Of a stretch of 64,000 nt of DNA, positions 1 to 9,228 are shown in pieces. The position numbers were made by a program, and so were the translations under genes. The notes under the pieces were generated by a model. The model did no database searches. It was not told the origin of the DNA and saw only the letters and a list, made by a program, of their open reading frames with translations. The DNA comes from Pseudescherichia sp031979925 (GTDB lineage Bacteria; Pseudomonadota; Gammaproteobacteria; Enterobacterales; Enterobacteriaceae), in assembly GCF_031979925.1 (NCBI RefSeq), contig NZ_DALZFB010000004.1, positions 124,001 to 188,000 of the forward strand, given 5' to 3'. The stretch's first letter is position 1. Each line of letters opens with the position of its first letter.

Positions 1-22
1 GTGTATCCTTAACGGAGGAAAC

Positions 23-832
23 ATGCCTGAATTACCTGAGGTAGAAACCAGCCGCCGCGGTATAGAGCCGCACCTGGTGGGTCAAACTATCCTGCACGCA
101 GTGGTACGCAATGGCCGCCTGCGCTGGCCCGTTTCCGACGAGATCCACCGCCTGAGCGATAAGCCAGTGCTTAGCGTACAGCGGCGGGCAAAATATCTGC
201 TGCTGGAGCTGCCCGACGGCTGGATCATCATTCACCTCGGCATGTCCGGCAGCCTGCGCATCCTCCCCCACGATCTGCCTGCCGAGAAGCACGATCATGT
301 CGATCTGGTGATGAGCAACGGCAAAGTGCTGCGCTACACCGATCCGCGCCGCTTTGGTGCCTGGCTGTGGACTAAAGAGCTGGAAGGGCATAACGTGCTG
401 GCGCACCTGGGGCCGGAGCCGCTGAGCGATGCGTTCAATGCAGAGTATCTACAGCAGAAGTGTGCGAAAAAGAAAACTGCCATTAAACCCTGGCTGATGG
501 ATAACAAGCTGGTAGTGGGGGTAGGCAACATCTACGCCAGCGAATCGCTGTTTGCCGCCGGGATCCACCCGGACCGGCTCGCCTCGTCACTCTCTCATGA
601 AGAGTATGCCCTCCTGGTGCAGGTGATTAAGGCGGTGCTGCTGCGCTCGATAGAGCAGGGCGGGACAACGTTAAAAGACTTTCTGCAAAGCGACGGGAAG
701 CCGGGCTATTTTGCCCAGCAGCTACAGGTTTACGGGCGCAAAGGCGAGCCCTGCCGCGTCTGTGCGACGCCCATCGTGGCGACCAAGCACGCCCAACGCG
801 CCACCTTCTACTGCCGTAACTGCCAGAAGTAG
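23..832 (+). CDS. mutM: Formamidopyrimidine-DNA glycosylase (Fpg)
   Basis: Bifunctional base-excision repair enzyme that removes 8-oxoguanine and formamidopyrimidines and nicks the abasic site. Seen directly: the mature N-terminus after Met removal is PELPEVE, so the catalytic Pro2 and Glu3 are present; K57 lies in QRRAKYLLL; the helix-two-turn-helix segment reads DNKLVVGVGNIYASES; and a C-terminal zinc finger has C244, C247, C264 and C267. The 269 residues match the family. AGGAGG-like spacing (ggagg at 14-18) supports the start. It lies just before coaD, on the opposite strand, as in E. coli. Very sure. Confidence 0.97.
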   Translation: MPELPEVETSRRGIEPHLVGQTILHAVVRNGRLRWPVSDEIHRLSDKPVLSVQRRAKYLLLELPDGWIIIHLGMSGSLRILPHDLPAEKHDHVDLVMSNGKVLRYTDPRRFGAWLWTKELEGHNVLAHLGPEPLSDAFNAEYLQQKCAKKKTAIKPWLMDNKLVVGVGNIYASESLFAAGIHPDRLASSLSHEEYALLVQVIKAVLLRSIEQGGTTLKDFLQSDGKPGYFAQQLQVYGRKGEPCRVCATPIVATKHAQRATFYCRNCQK

Positions 833-840
833 TCGCATTA

Positions 841-872
841 TGTAGGCCGGGCAAGCGCAGTGCCGCCCGGCA
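841..872. repeat. REP element between convergent mutM and coaD
   Basis: Imperfect palindrome whose arms are gccgggc and gcccggc around a GC-rich loop, the enterobacterial REP pattern that recurs eight more times in this window. It lies between the 3' ends of mutM and coaD, the usual extragenic position, and may fold in both transcripts. Confidence 0.8.
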
Positions 873-881
873 TAGCGAATC

Positions 882-1361
882 CTACCGAAGCTTCTGCAAA
901 AGTGCCTGATGCACGTTTGTCGGCAGGAAGTCAGCCACGTCGCCCTGATGACGTGCCACCTCTTTTACCAGCGACGACGAGATAAACGACCACTCTTTGG
1001 CAGGCATCAGAAAGACGCTCTCCAGCTCTGGCATCAGGTGGCGGTTCATATGCGCCAGCTGGGTCTCATACTCAAAATCGGCCACGGCCCGTAGACCACG
1101 GATCAGGATCGTTGCTTGCTGGTCGCGGGCAAAGCTCGCCATCAGATCGCTAAAGCCAATTACCTCAACGTTTTCAATATGGGCGGTAGCTTCCTGTGCC
1201 AGAGCAACGCGCTCCTCCAGGGAGAAGAGCGGCTTTTTGCTTGGGCTGGCGGCAATCGCCATGATAACCCGATCGAACATGCCCGCGGCCCGGGTAATGA
1301 TATTGATATGGCCGTTAGTGACCGGATCGAAAGTGCCAGGGTAAATTGCGCGCTTTTGCAT
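882..1361 (-). CDS. coaD: Phosphopantetheine adenylyltransferase
   Basis: Catalyses the penultimate step of coenzyme A synthesis, joining 4'-phosphopantetheine and ATP to give dephospho-CoA. The protein shows the nucleotidyltransferase N-terminus YPGTFDPVTNGH (T/HxGH motif, about residues 7-18), the conserved RGLRAVADFEYE stretch and the ISSSLVKE nucleotide-binding motif. The 159-residue length is exact for the family. Its start is 9 bp downstream of the waaA stop on the same strand, so it is probably the second gene of a waaA-coaD operon. Confidence 0.97.
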   Translation of the reverse strand: MQKRAIYPGTFDPVTNGHINIITRAAGMFDRVIMAIAASPSKKPLFSLEERVALAQEATAHIENVEVIGFSDLMASFARDQQATILIRGLRAVADFEYETQLAHMNRHLMPELESVFLMPAKEWSFISSSLVKEVARHQGDVADFLPTNVHQALLQKLR

Positions 1362-1370
1362 ATAAAAACC

Positions 1371-2648
1371 TTAATGGGCTTTTGGTGGCAGATAGGGTTC
1401 CAGCAATTGTAACAGACGCTGCAGCGCGCCCTGGTTTTGATAGAGGACCTCTACCGCATGACGGCCGTAGAAGTTACGGTAGTCCTCATCAGTCAACAGG
1501 GAGGCGACCTCTTTGCTCAGCGAGGCGACGTCCGCAACGGTGATCAAACCGTCGGCCTGGGTCAGACGGGCACAGATATCTTTAAAGTTGAAGGTGTGCG
1601 GACCCATCAGCACCGGGATAGCGTGCGCGGCGGCCTCAAGCGGGTTATGCCCGCCGCGCTCTACCAGCGAACCGCCAACAAAAGCGAGATCGGCAATGCC
1701 GTAGAGCAGCATTAGCTCGCCCATGGTATCGCCTACCACTACCTGGGTGCTGCTGGAGGGGACCTCTCCCGACGAGCGGGTGATATAGCTCAGGCCCGCC
1801 TGCCGCACCAGGTTGATGGCGTCCGGGAAGCGTTCCGGATGGCGCGGAACCAGAATCAGCAGCAGGTTAGGAAACTCTCTCAATAGCGTCTGGTGTGCCT
1901 CGATAACCGCACTCTCTTCGCCTTCGTGGGTGCTGGTGGCGATCCAGACCGGACGATGCGGGGCCCACTGGCGACGCAGCGTCACAGCCCGGGAGGCGAG
2001 CTGGGGCGTCACCGAGATATCGAATTTCAGGCTGCCGGTGACGGTGAGCTGGTTACGCTTTGCCCCAAGGGCAATAAAGCGCTCGCCATCCTCTTCGTTC
2101 TGGGCGGCGATCAGCGTGATACGGCGCAGCAGGGTGCGAATAAAATCGCCCAGCTTTGCATAGCCTTTAGCCGAGCGTGCAGAGAGACGAGCGTTGGCAA
2201 TCACCAGCGGGATCTGGCGTTTGTGCAGAGCGGCAATCAGGTTCGGCCACAGCTCGGTCTCCATCACCAATACCAGCTTCGGATCCACGGCGTTTAAAAA
2301 ACGATTGAGCGCGTCCGGCAGATCGTAGGGCAGATAGACGTGCTGAACGTCATTGCCAAAAGCGGAGAGCACGCGCTCTGAGCCGGTTGGGGTCATCGTG
2401 GTGACGGTAATCGGCAGATCGGGATAGCGATGGCGCAGGGCGCGAACCAGCGGGATTGCCGCCAGGGTTTCGCCTACGGAAACGGAGTGCATCAGAATGC
2501 CGCCGGGCTTAAGCGGTTTCTTATAGAAGCCGTAACGCTCGCCCCAGCGTTTGCGGTAGGCCGGTGCTTTGCGACCACGCACCCAGAGACGCAGCCAGAT
2601 AAACGGCTGAATCAGGTAGAAAAGAGTGGTGTAAAGCAATTGAAGCAT
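1371..2648 (-). CDS. waaA: 3-deoxy-D-manno-octulosonate (Kdo) transferase
   Basis: Adds two Kdo residues to lipid IVA, the first committed step of LPS core assembly, at the inner face of the cytoplasmic membrane. A hydrophobic N-terminal anchor (LLYTTLFYLIQPFIWLRLW) is followed by a GT30 N-domain (HSVSVGET, METELWP) and a C-domain ending SLVERGGHNPLEAAA and PVLMGPHTFNF. I chose the internal ATG that gives MLQLLYTT and 425 residues, the E. coli length; three upstream codons are open but unneeded. Divergent from waaQ across a 320-bp control region, and followed by coaD. Confidence 0.96.
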   Translation of the reverse strand: MLQLLYTTLFYLIQPFIWLRLWVRGRKAPAYRKRWGERYGFYKKPLKPGGILMHSVSVGETLAAIPLVRALRHRYPDLPITVTTMTPTGSERVLSAFGNDVQHVYLPYDLPDALNRFLNAVDPKLVLVMETELWPNLIAALHKRQIPLVIANARLSARSAKGYAKLGDFIRTLLRRITLIAAQNEEDGERFIALGAKRNQLTVTGSLKFDISVTPQLASRAVTLRRQWAPHRPVWIATSTHEGEESAVIEAHQTLLREFPNLLLILVPRHPERFPDAINLVRQAGLSYITRSSGEVPSSSTQVVVGDTMGELMLLYGIADLAFVGGSLVERGGHNPLEAAAHAIPVLMGPHTFNFKDICARLTQADGLITVADVASLSKEVASLLTDEDYRNFYGRHAVEVLYQNQGALQRLLQLLEPYLPPKAH

Positions 2649-2832
2649 AGTACGCAACTGGCTGATGGATGTGCTGGGAATTCTATGTATTTAGCCGCAT
2701 CAATGCCATCACTTTTGCCGAATTCGCTGCAAATCCCCTCTCTCGCAAGCGATGAATCCTAAAACGCATGCTTTTTTGTAGTAATTTTATAAAGTTAGTT
2801 TAAATCAGCGGCTTGCTGAAAAAACATTCGTG

Positions 2833-2861
2833 TCGGATTGGACAGTAAGAAATGCTACACT
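2833..2861 (+). promoter_or_regulatory. Candidate extended -10 promoter for the waaQ operon
   Basis: TGcTACACT (2853-2861) is an extended -10 element. A poor -35 hexamer (tcggat, 2833-2838) lies 17 bp upstream. The position, about 30 bp before the JUMPstart element, is where the waaQ-operon promoter should be. The rest of the 2649-2968 gap shows no gene; its proximal part is AT-rich and should also hold the waaA promoter on the other strand. Confidence 0.45.
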
Positions 2862-2891
2862 AGCGCGCAAAAATGGGCGCGTTACGGTGCA

Positions 2892-2922
2892 CAGGTAGCT
2901 GGTAAGCCTGGGCGGTAGCGTG
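2892..2922 (+). promoter_or_regulatory. JUMPstart sequence with ops element (RfaH recruitment)
   Basis: The leader contains caggtagctgg and then ggcggtagcgtg (2911-2922), which includes the ops core GGCGGTAGCGT. RfaH binds ops in the non-template strand of a paused polymerase and suppresses termination in long envelope operons. It lies 47 bp before waaQ, so the AT-rich distal waa genes are expected to depend on RfaH. Confidence 0.88.
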
Positions 2923-2968
2923 CTTATTGTTGTCTATACTGGTCATCATCAACGGATAAGAGCCGCTT

Positions 2969-4039
2969 GTGGAAAAGCCATTTCAAAGAATTCTGCTGAT
3001 AAAAATGCGCTTTCATGGGGATATGCTTCTCACGACGCCCGTCGTAAGCACCCTGAAACGCCATTACCCTGACGCGAAAATCGACGTGTTGCTCTATCAG
3101 GATACTATTCCTATCCTGTCAGAAAACGCAGAGATCAACGCGCTCTACGGCCTCAAAAATAAAAAAGCCACAGCCGGAGAGAAAATCACTAACTTTGTGG
3201 ATGTGCTCAAACAGCTGCGCGCTAACCGTTACGATCTTATCGTCAATCTGACTGACCAGTGGATGGCCGCTCCGCTGGTGCGCTGCCTGCCTGCCCGCGT
3301 CAAGATTTCCCAGGATTTCCCCCATCGGCAGGCGGCTTTCTGGCGCAAAAGCTTTACTCATCATGCTCCCGTCATTGGCGATCACATTGTTGAGCGCAAC
3401 CTGTCGGCACTGCGTCCACTAGGGATCGCCGAGGATTGCCGCGAGCTAACCATGAGCTATACCGGGCAAAACTGGCAGGCGATGCGTGAGCAGCTCACTG
3501 CTGCCGGGGTAGGAGAACATTATGTGGTGATCCAGCCCACGGCGCGTCAGGCCTTCAAGTGCTGGGATAACAGCAAGTTTTCCCAGGTCATTGATGCTCT
3601 GCATCATCAGGGCTATGAAGTGGTGCTTACCTCCGGCCCGGGCGCGGATGACCTGGACTGTGTGGAAGAGATAGCCAGCGCCTGTGAAACGCGACCGGTG
3701 ACCGCGCTGGCAGGGAAAACGCGTTTTCCTGAGCTGGCTGCGCTTATCGATCATGCCGCGCTGTTTATCGGCGTCGATTCTGCACCGATGCATATCGCTG
3801 CGGCGGTAAAAACGAAAATTATCGCCTTGTTTGGCGCAACCGATCATATTGCCTGGCGTCCCTGGTCAGATGACGCCATCGTGCTTTGGGCCGGGAATTA
3901 CCAGCCAATGCCGACGCGTGACCAGCTCGATCGCAACCGGCGCTACCTCTCGGCGATCCCGGCAGAGGAGGTCATTGCTGCTGCCCGAACGCTGCTCTCA
4001 CCGCGCCATTCTGCCGGGCAGGCAGGTGGCTCCTTATGA
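2969..4039 (+). CDS. waaQ: LPS core heptosyltransferase III
   Basis: GT9-family transferase that adds the branching heptose III to heptose II of the inner core from ADP-heptose. The N-terminus has the family pattern ILLIKMRFHGDMLLTTPV, and the C-terminal donor site reads FIGVDSAPMHIAAA with GATDHIAWRPW. 356 residues, near the E. coli length. Translation starts at a GTG preceded by ggataagag. It is the first gene of the RfaH-controlled operon, and its stop overlaps the waaG start (ATGA). Confidence 0.95.
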   Translation: MEKPFQRILLIKMRFHGDMLLTTPVVSTLKRHYPDAKIDVLLYQDTIPILSENAEINALYGLKNKKATAGEKITNFVDVLKQLRANRYDLIVNLTDQWMAAPLVRCLPARVKISQDFPHRQAAFWRKSFTHHAPVIGDHIVERNLSALRPLGIAEDCRELTMSYTGQNWQAMREQLTAAGVGEHYVVIQPTARQAFKCWDNSKFSQVIDALHHQGYEVVLTSGPGADDLDCVEEIASACETRPVTALAGKTRFPELAALIDHAALFIGVDSAPMHIAAAVKTKIIALFGATDHIAWRPWSDDAIVLWAGNYQPMPTRDQLDRNRRYLSAIPAEEVIAAARTLLSPRHSAGQAGGSL

Positions 4040-5160
4040 TCGTCGCCTTCTGCCTCTACAAATACTTCCCGTTTGGTGGGCTACAGCGTGACTTTATGCG
4101 CATTGCCCAGACGGTAGCAGGGCGCGGCCACCAGGTGCGCGTCTACACTCAGTCCTGGCAGGGCGAATGCCCCGAACAGTTTGAGCTGATTATCGTTCCG
4201 GTCCGCAAGCGCACTAACCACGGACGCAACGCAGAGTATTATCAGTGGGTAAAAGCGCACCTTGCACAGCACCCCGTGGCGCGGGTGGTGGGTTTTAACA
4301 AGATGCCAGGCCTCGATATCTACTACGCGGCAGACGTCTGCTATGCCGAGAAGGTGGCACAGGAGAAGGGCTTTTTCTATCGCCTGACTTCACGTTACCG
4401 CCACTATGCAGCCTTCGAGCGCGCAACCTTTGAACAGGGTAATAAGACGCAGCTGTTGATGCTAACTGATAAACAGATTGCTGATTTCCAGCGTCACTAT
4501 CAGACCGAGCCTGAACGTTTTCACATCCTCCCGCCCGGCATCTATCCCGATCGTAAATATACCCAGCAGATACCCGACAGCCGTCGCGTCTATCGGGAGA
4601 AAAATCGTATCGGTGAAGCTCAGAACTTTGTTCTACAGGTAGGGTCAGATTTTAACCGTAAGGGTGTGGCGCGCACCATCGAGGCCATCGCCGCGCTGCC
4701 TGACGCGCTGCGGCAAAATACGCTGCTGTTTGTTGTCGGGCAGGATAAACCTGGGCCCTTCGCTGTGCTTGCCGCAAAGTTGGGCATAAAAGAGAATGTA
4801 CACTTCTTTGCCGGACGCAGCGACGTGGCCGAACTGATGGCCGCAGCGGACCTGCTTGTGCATCCTGCGAAACAGGAGGCGGCAGGCATTGTCCTGCTGG
4901 AGGCGGTGGCGGCAGGACTACCGGTGATTGTGACCGAGGTCTGTGGCTACGCGCCCTATATAGCGGATGCCCGCTGTGGTGTGGTGATTAACGAGCCGTT
5001 TTCGCAGGCAGTACTCAACAAAACGCTGGCCGATGCGCTGGGTATGCCGTTGCGCCTGAGCGAGTGGGCGACTAATGCTCGTCACTATGCGGATACGCAG
5101 GATCTCTACAGCCTGCCGGAAAAGGTCGCTGATATGATAACGGGTGAAGTGAATGGTTGA
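4036..5160 (+). CDS. waaG: LPS core glucosyltransferase I
   Basis: GT4 retaining transferase that adds the first outer-core glucose to heptose II from UDP-glucose. Seen: N-terminal FCLYKYFPFGGLQRDFMRIA acceptor domain, then the donor-site run ending HPAKQEAAGIVLLEAVAAGLPVI with the E-x7-E pattern. 374 residues as in E. coli. It overlaps waaQ by 4 bp and waaP by 8 bp, so the three genes are probably translationally coupled. Confidence 0.96.
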   Translation: MIVAFCLYKYFPFGGLQRDFMRIAQTVAGRGHQVRVYTQSWQGECPEQFELIIVPVRKRTNHGRNAEYYQWVKAHLAQHPVARVVGFNKMPGLDIYYAADVCYAEKVAQEKGFFYRLTSRYRHYAAFERATFEQGNKTQLLMLTDKQIADFQRHYQTEPERFHILPPGIYPDRKYTQQIPDSRRVYREKNRIGEAQNFVLQVGSDFNRKGVARTIEAIAALPDALRQNTLLFVVGQDKPGPFAVLAAKLGIKENVHFFAGRSDVAELMAAADLLVHPAKQEAAGIVLLEAVAAGLPVIVTEVCGYAPYIADARCGVVINEPFSQAVLNKTLADALGMPLRLSEWATNARHYADTQDLYSLPEKVADMITGEVNG

Positions 5161-5950
5161 ACTGAAAGAGCCGCTGGCCACCTTATGGCGCGGTAAAGAT
5201 GCCTTTGCCGAAGTGAAAAAATTGCAGGGCGACGTATTCCGCGAGCTTGAAACGCGCAGAACGATCCGCTTTGAGCTGGCTGGCAAGAGCTACTTCCTGA
5301 AGTGGCATCAGGGTACCTCGGTAAAAGAAATAGCCAAAAACTTACTCTCTCTGCGCATGCCGGTGTTGGGAGCTGACCGGGAGTGGAATGCGATCCATCG
5401 CCTGCGCGAGTGCGGCGTCGATACTATGCATGGCGTTGGCTTTGGTGAGAAAGGGGCCAATCCGCTAACGAAAACCTCGTTTATTATTACCGAGGATCTG
5501 ACTCCAACGATTAGCCTTGAAGACTACTGCGCTGACTGGGGCGTGAATCCGCCCGATCTGCACGTTAAGCGGATGCTTATTCGCCGTGTGGCCATGATGG
5601 TGCGCAAGATGCATCAGGCCGGCGTTAACCATCGTGACTGTTACCTGTGCCACTTCCTGCTGCACCTGCCCTTTTCTGGGGAAGAGCGTGATTTAAAGCT
5701 GTCGATAATCGATCTTCACCGGGCGCAGATCCGCCGCCGCGTTCCACAGCGTTGGCGCGATAAGGATCTTATTGGTCTCTATTTCTCCTCAATGAACATT
5801 GGATTAACAGAGCGGGATGTCTGGCGATTTATGAAAATCTATTTTGGCGTGCCACTCAAGGAAATTTTTCGCCAGCAAGATGAGTTAATTCGCCAGGCTA
5901 GAGAGAAAGCAAATAAAATTCGCGAAAGAACAATTCGCAAATCATTATGA
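5153..5950 (+). CDS. waaP: LPS core heptose I kinase
   Basis: Phosphorylates heptose I of the inner core, which allows divalent-cation cross-bridging and outer-membrane integrity. Protein-kinase-like fold: a K in FELAGKSYFLKWH, the catalytic loop NHRDCYLCHFLLH with D162, and the metal-binding IIDLHRAQIRRR. 265 residues, as in E. coli. It overlaps waaG by 8 bp. Base composition drops after its stop, which marks the border between the conserved and the variable part of the operon. Confidence 0.96.
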   Translation: MVELKEPLATLWRGKDAFAEVKKLQGDVFRELETRRTIRFELAGKSYFLKWHQGTSVKEIAKNLLSLRMPVLGADREWNAIHRLRECGVDTMHGVGFGEKGANPLTKTSFIITEDLTPTISLEDYCADWGVNPPDLHVKRMLIRRVAMMVRKMHQAGVNHRDCYLCHFLLHLPFSGEERDLKLSIIDLHRAQIRRRVPQRWRDKDLIGLYFSSMNIGLTERDVWRFMKIYFGVPLKEIFRQQDELIRQAREKANKIRERTIRKSL

Positions 5951-6014
5951 TTTCTCAGTGCAAAGGGTCTGCAAGTCTTAGTAATTTTTCAACTTTATTG
6001 GATAAGAGTCAAAA

Positions 6015-7028
6015 ATGTCTCAGCTCAGCGATGAAAATGTCATCCTTTCTATGTTTGAATACGATTCTCAAACAAAGACATCCGAAAATAGTTTAAATAT
6101 AGCTTTTGGTATTGATAAGAACTTCATTTTTGGATGTGGAGTGGCCATTGCCTCAATCCTCTTAAGCAACAAAACTTTATCCTTTAAATTTCATGTATTT
6201 ACAGACTCTTTAAGCGATGAGGATAAAGTTCGATTTTCGCAGTTAGCTGAACAGTATAAAACATCGATAAAGATCTATTTAATTGACTGTGAAAAGCTAA
6301 AATCTTTGCCTTCGACAAAGAATTGGTCTTATGCGACCTATTTTCGTTTTGTTATTGCAGACTACTTTTATCATAAGATAGATAAGCTGCTTTATTTGGA
6401 TGCTGATATTGCATGCAAAGGAAGTCTACAGGAATTAGTTGATTACCCATTCTCAGAGAATGAAATTGCTGCTGCGGTCACAGAGAGAGGTGACGAGTGG
6501 TGGAGCAATCGTGCAGTAAGGCTTTCAACCCCAGAGCTAAGGTCTGGCTATTTTAACGCTGGCTTTTTATTAATCAACATCAATGAATGGCATAATCACG
6601 ATATCTCTTCTAAAGCGATAGAGATGCTTCGCATACCGGAATGGGCCGAAAAAATCACGCATCTCGATCAGGACGTTTTGAATGTTCTCCTCGTTGGAAA
6701 AGTGAAATTTATCAGCGGCAAATATAATACACGCTTTAGCATTAACTATGAATTGAAGCGTAATGTAATCAACCCTGTTAACGATGAGACTGTTTTTATT
6801 CACTATGTGGGGCCTACCAAGCCCTGGCATGAGTGGGCGCAGTATCCCGTTTCACAGAGCTTTCTGACGGCAAAAGCAGAATCCCCATGGCATAGCGTAG
6901 CGTTACTTAACCCCATGAATAGCAATCAATTTAGATACTGTGCAAAACATAAATTTAATCAAAAAAAGTATTTACAAGGATTGCGAAGCTATTTTAACTA
7001 CTATAGAGCCAAAGTTATAAAGGGATAA
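6015..7028 (+). CDS. waaI: LPS core galactosyltransferase, GT8 family (WaaI/WaaO type)
   Basis: GT8 retaining transferase, expected to add the outer-core galactose in alpha-1,3 linkage to the first glucose. The metal-binding DxD motif is LLYLDADIACKG, followed by GYFNAGFLLININ and the C-terminal FIHYVGPTKPWHEWA. N-terminal AFGIDKNFIFGCGVAIAS closely matches what I recall of Salmonella WaaI. 337 residues. AT-rich compared with waaQGP. The sugar specificity is inferred from similarity and position; waaB, which usually precedes it in Salmonella, is absent. Confidence 0.82.
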   Translation: MSQLSDENVILSMFEYDSQTKTSENSLNIAFGIDKNFIFGCGVAIASILLSNKTLSFKFHVFTDSLSDEDKVRFSQLAEQYKTSIKIYLIDCEKLKSLPSTKNWSYATYFRFVIADYFYHKIDKLLYLDADIACKGSLQELVDYPFSENEIAAAVTERGDEWWSNRAVRLSTPELRSGYFNAGFLLININEWHNHDISSKAIEMLRIPEWAEKITHLDQDVLNVLLVGKVKFISGKYNTRFSINYELKRNVINPVNDETVFIHYVGPTKPWHEWAQYPVSQSFLTAKAESPWHSVALLNPMNSNQFRYCAKHKFNQKKYLQGLRSYFNYYRAKVIKG

Positions 7029-7033
7029 GAAAA

Positions 7034-8053
7034 GTGGATTTTAAAAAACTCACCCGGTTCAAAGACATAGTGGTATTGGATAAGCGCACGGTAGCGTGTG
7101 ATGACCGAGAGACTTTTAATATTTCATGGGGTATTGATAAAAACTATCAGGTTGGAGCTGCAATCTCTATTGCATCAATTCTTGAAAATAATAAACAACA
7201 AAATATTCAATTTACCTTTCACATCATCAGCGATTTCTTAGACGGTGACTACGTTGAATTGCTAACGCAGTTGGCGGATCAATATAAAACGGTAATAAAA
7301 CTATACCATATTGACTCTCAACCATTAACCTCATTGCCAAAAACGAATATTTGGCCAGTATCTATCTATTATCGTCTACTCTCTTTTGATTATTTTTCAG
7401 AGCGGCTTGATAAATTGCTTTATCTCGATGCTGATGTTACATGCAAAGGCTCTTTACATGAGCTGGCGGCGATGGAGTTTAGCAGCGAGTATGGTGCCGT
7501 TGTCGTTGATGTTGATTCGATGCAGAAGAAAAGCGCTGAACGCTTGCAGAATGATGAGTTTAAAGGAAACTACTTTAACTCCGGTGTAATGTATATAAAT
7601 TTACGCCAATGGCTTACATCCCATTTAACAGAGAAGTTCTTTGAACTTCTTTCCGATAATAACATTACAAAAAATATAAAATACCCCGATCAGGATATTT
7701 TAAACATTATGTTTTTACATCATGTGAAAATATTGCCGAGATCATACAATACTATTTATACCTTAAAATCAGAGTTTGAGAAAAAAGATAGAAATTATTA
7801 TAATTCGTTTATTAATGATCAGACAGTTTTTATTCACTACACCGGCGTCACAAAGCCCTGGCATGATTGGGCAGACTACCCTTCAGCGCAGTTTTTCCGC
7901 AGTGTTTATGAAATTTCGCCCTGGAAGATAAGACCCTATCAAGCAGCAGAGCAAAAGCATGAGTATCGGGAAAGGTATAAGCATTTGCTTTATCAAAACA
8001 AGTTCTTCGATGGCCTTTGTGCAGCAATAAAATATAATTTAATGAAGGGTTGA
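7034..8053 (+). CDS. waaJ: LPS core glycosyltransferase, GT8 family (WaaJ/WaaR type)
   Basis: Second GT8 enzyme, related to waaI in tandem (same WGIDKNYQVGAAISIAS, LLYLDADVTCKG and FIHYTGVTKPWHDWA blocks), so it probably arose by duplication in the family's past. In Salmonella and R2 cores the equivalent adds glucose II in alpha-1,2 linkage; that role is inferred here. Starts at a GTG 5 bp after the waaI stop; 339 residues. The C-terminus RYKHLLYQNKFFDG matches the WaaJ tail. AT-rich. Confidence 0.8.
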   Translation: MDFKKLTRFKDIVVLDKRTVACDDRETFNISWGIDKNYQVGAAISIASILENNKQQNIQFTFHIISDFLDGDYVELLTQLADQYKTVIKLYHIDSQPLTSLPKTNIWPVSIYYRLLSFDYFSERLDKLLYLDADVTCKGSLHELAAMEFSSEYGAVVVDVDSMQKKSAERLQNDEFKGNYFNSGVMYINLRQWLTSHLTEKFFELLSDNNITKNIKYPDQDILNIMFLHHVKILPRSYNTIYTLKSEFEKKDRNYYNSFINDQTVFIHYTGVTKPWHDWADYPSAQFFRSVYEISPWKIRPYQAAEQKHEYRERYKHLLYQNKFFDGLCAAIKYNLMKG

Positions 8054-8058
8054 GCTTA

Positions 8059-9201
8059 ATGATTGATAAAATCATATTTACGGTTACGCCTATTTTCTCC
8101 ATACCTCCGCGTGGCGCTGCCGCAGTGGAGACATGGATGTATCAGGTTGCGCAGCGAACCACTATCCCTAACCGTATTGTATGTATTAAAAACGAAGGTT
8201 ACTCTGATTATTCAGTTGTAAATACCAACTGTAGTATCCATCGTATAGGATTTAGCCGTATCTATAAACGTATTTTTCAGAAATGGACGCGATTAGATCC
8301 GCTGCCCTATTCACAGCGAATACTGAATATTGCCCGAGATTTTCAGATAACTGATAATAGCGTTATAGTTGTGCATAACAGTATGAAGTTATATCGGCAA
8401 ATTCGTCAGCGTGCTCCCAAGGCGAAAGTTGTGATACATATGCATAATGCGTTTGAGCCAAAAGGGCTTGATCCTGATGTTAAGATGATTGTGCCAAGCT
8501 TATTCTTAAAAAATTATTATCAATCGTTTTTGCCACAGGCAGACATTGTTATTGTACCTAACGGTATTGATTTAGACTGTTATCAATCTGCTGATAAACC
8601 CAAGCTAACGTCCGATCTCAATATTAAAGCAGATGAAAAAGTCATCTTTTATGCGGGACGTATTGTTCCTGATAAGGGTGTCCTGTTGCTTTTACAGGCA
8701 TTTGAAAAAGTTATTGCCGCACAAAAAAATGTAAAACTCGTTGTTGTTGGCGATCATATGGAAGCGAGTAAAAGTGATAAAGGCGCTTATCAACGAGATG
8801 TCAGAGAGATAGCGGAGCGGCTTAACGATCGTTGCGTTATGTTGGGAAGCATATCTCCCGAAGCAATGCATCACTACTACTCTCTGGGTGATTTAGTCGT
8901 CATTCCTTCTCAGTTCAAAGAGCCATTTTGTATGGTAGCGATTGAAGCGATGGGTGCAGGAAAGCCTGTACTGGTTAGTACGCGCGGAGGAATGGTTGAG
9001 TTTGTTAAGGATCGTCATACTGGTTATCATTTGTCAGAACCAATGACGGCAGAATCAATTGCTCAGGATATTATGGCTGTATTGCAAAACAGTGAGCTCT
9101 CGGATATCGCTAAGCGTGGTCAAAATTACGTATATGACCACTATAGCTGGAACAGCGTTACCGAGAGCTTTGAAAAAGTGTTGCACGACTGGTTTGGTTA
9201 A
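8059..9201 (+). CDS. waaK: LPS core N-acetylglucosaminyltransferase, GT4 family (WaaK type)
   Basis: GT4 transferase. Its N-terminus IIFTVTPIFSIPPRGAAAVE and the VVIHMHNAFEPKG and YAGRIVPDKGVLLLLQAFEK blocks are those of WaaK, which adds the GlcNAc side branch on the terminal glucose in Salmonella and E. coli R2 cores. Donor-site E-x7-E: EPFCMVAIEAMGAGKPVL. I chose ATG 8059 (380 residues) over the TTG at 8050 because aaggg at 8046-8049 is then correctly spaced. Last gene of the operon, followed at once by a bidirectional terminator. A WaaU-type function is a less likely alternative. Confidence 0.78.
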   Translation: MIDKIIFTVTPIFSIPPRGAAAVETWMYQVAQRTTIPNRIVCIKNEGYSDYSVVNTNCSIHRIGFSRIYKRIFQKWTRLDPLPYSQRILNIARDFQITDNSVIVVHNSMKLYRQIRQRAPKAKVVIHMHNAFEPKGLDPDVKMIVPSLFLKNYYQSFLPQADIVIVPNGIDLDCYQSADKPKLTSDLNIKADEKVIFYAGRIVPDKGVLLLLQAFEKVIAAQKNVKLVVVGDHMEASKSDKGAYQRDVREIAERLNDRCVMLGSISPEAMHHYYSLGDLVVIPSQFKEPFCMVAIEAMGAGKPVLVSTRGGMVEFVKDRHTGYHLSEPMTAESIAQDIMAVLQNSELSDIAKRGQNYVYDHYSWNSVTESFEKVLHDWFG

Positions 9202-9224
9202 AAAGCTACTTAACGTAGCTTTTT
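9200..9224. terminator. Bidirectional terminator between waaK and waaL
   Basis: Perfect 10-bp inverted repeat aaaaagctac / gtagcttttt with a 5-nt loop, giving a U-tract on either strand. It overlaps the waaK stop codon and lies 5 bp from the waaL 3' end, so it can end both convergent operons. Confidence 0.85.
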
Positions 9225-9228
9225 CCTG

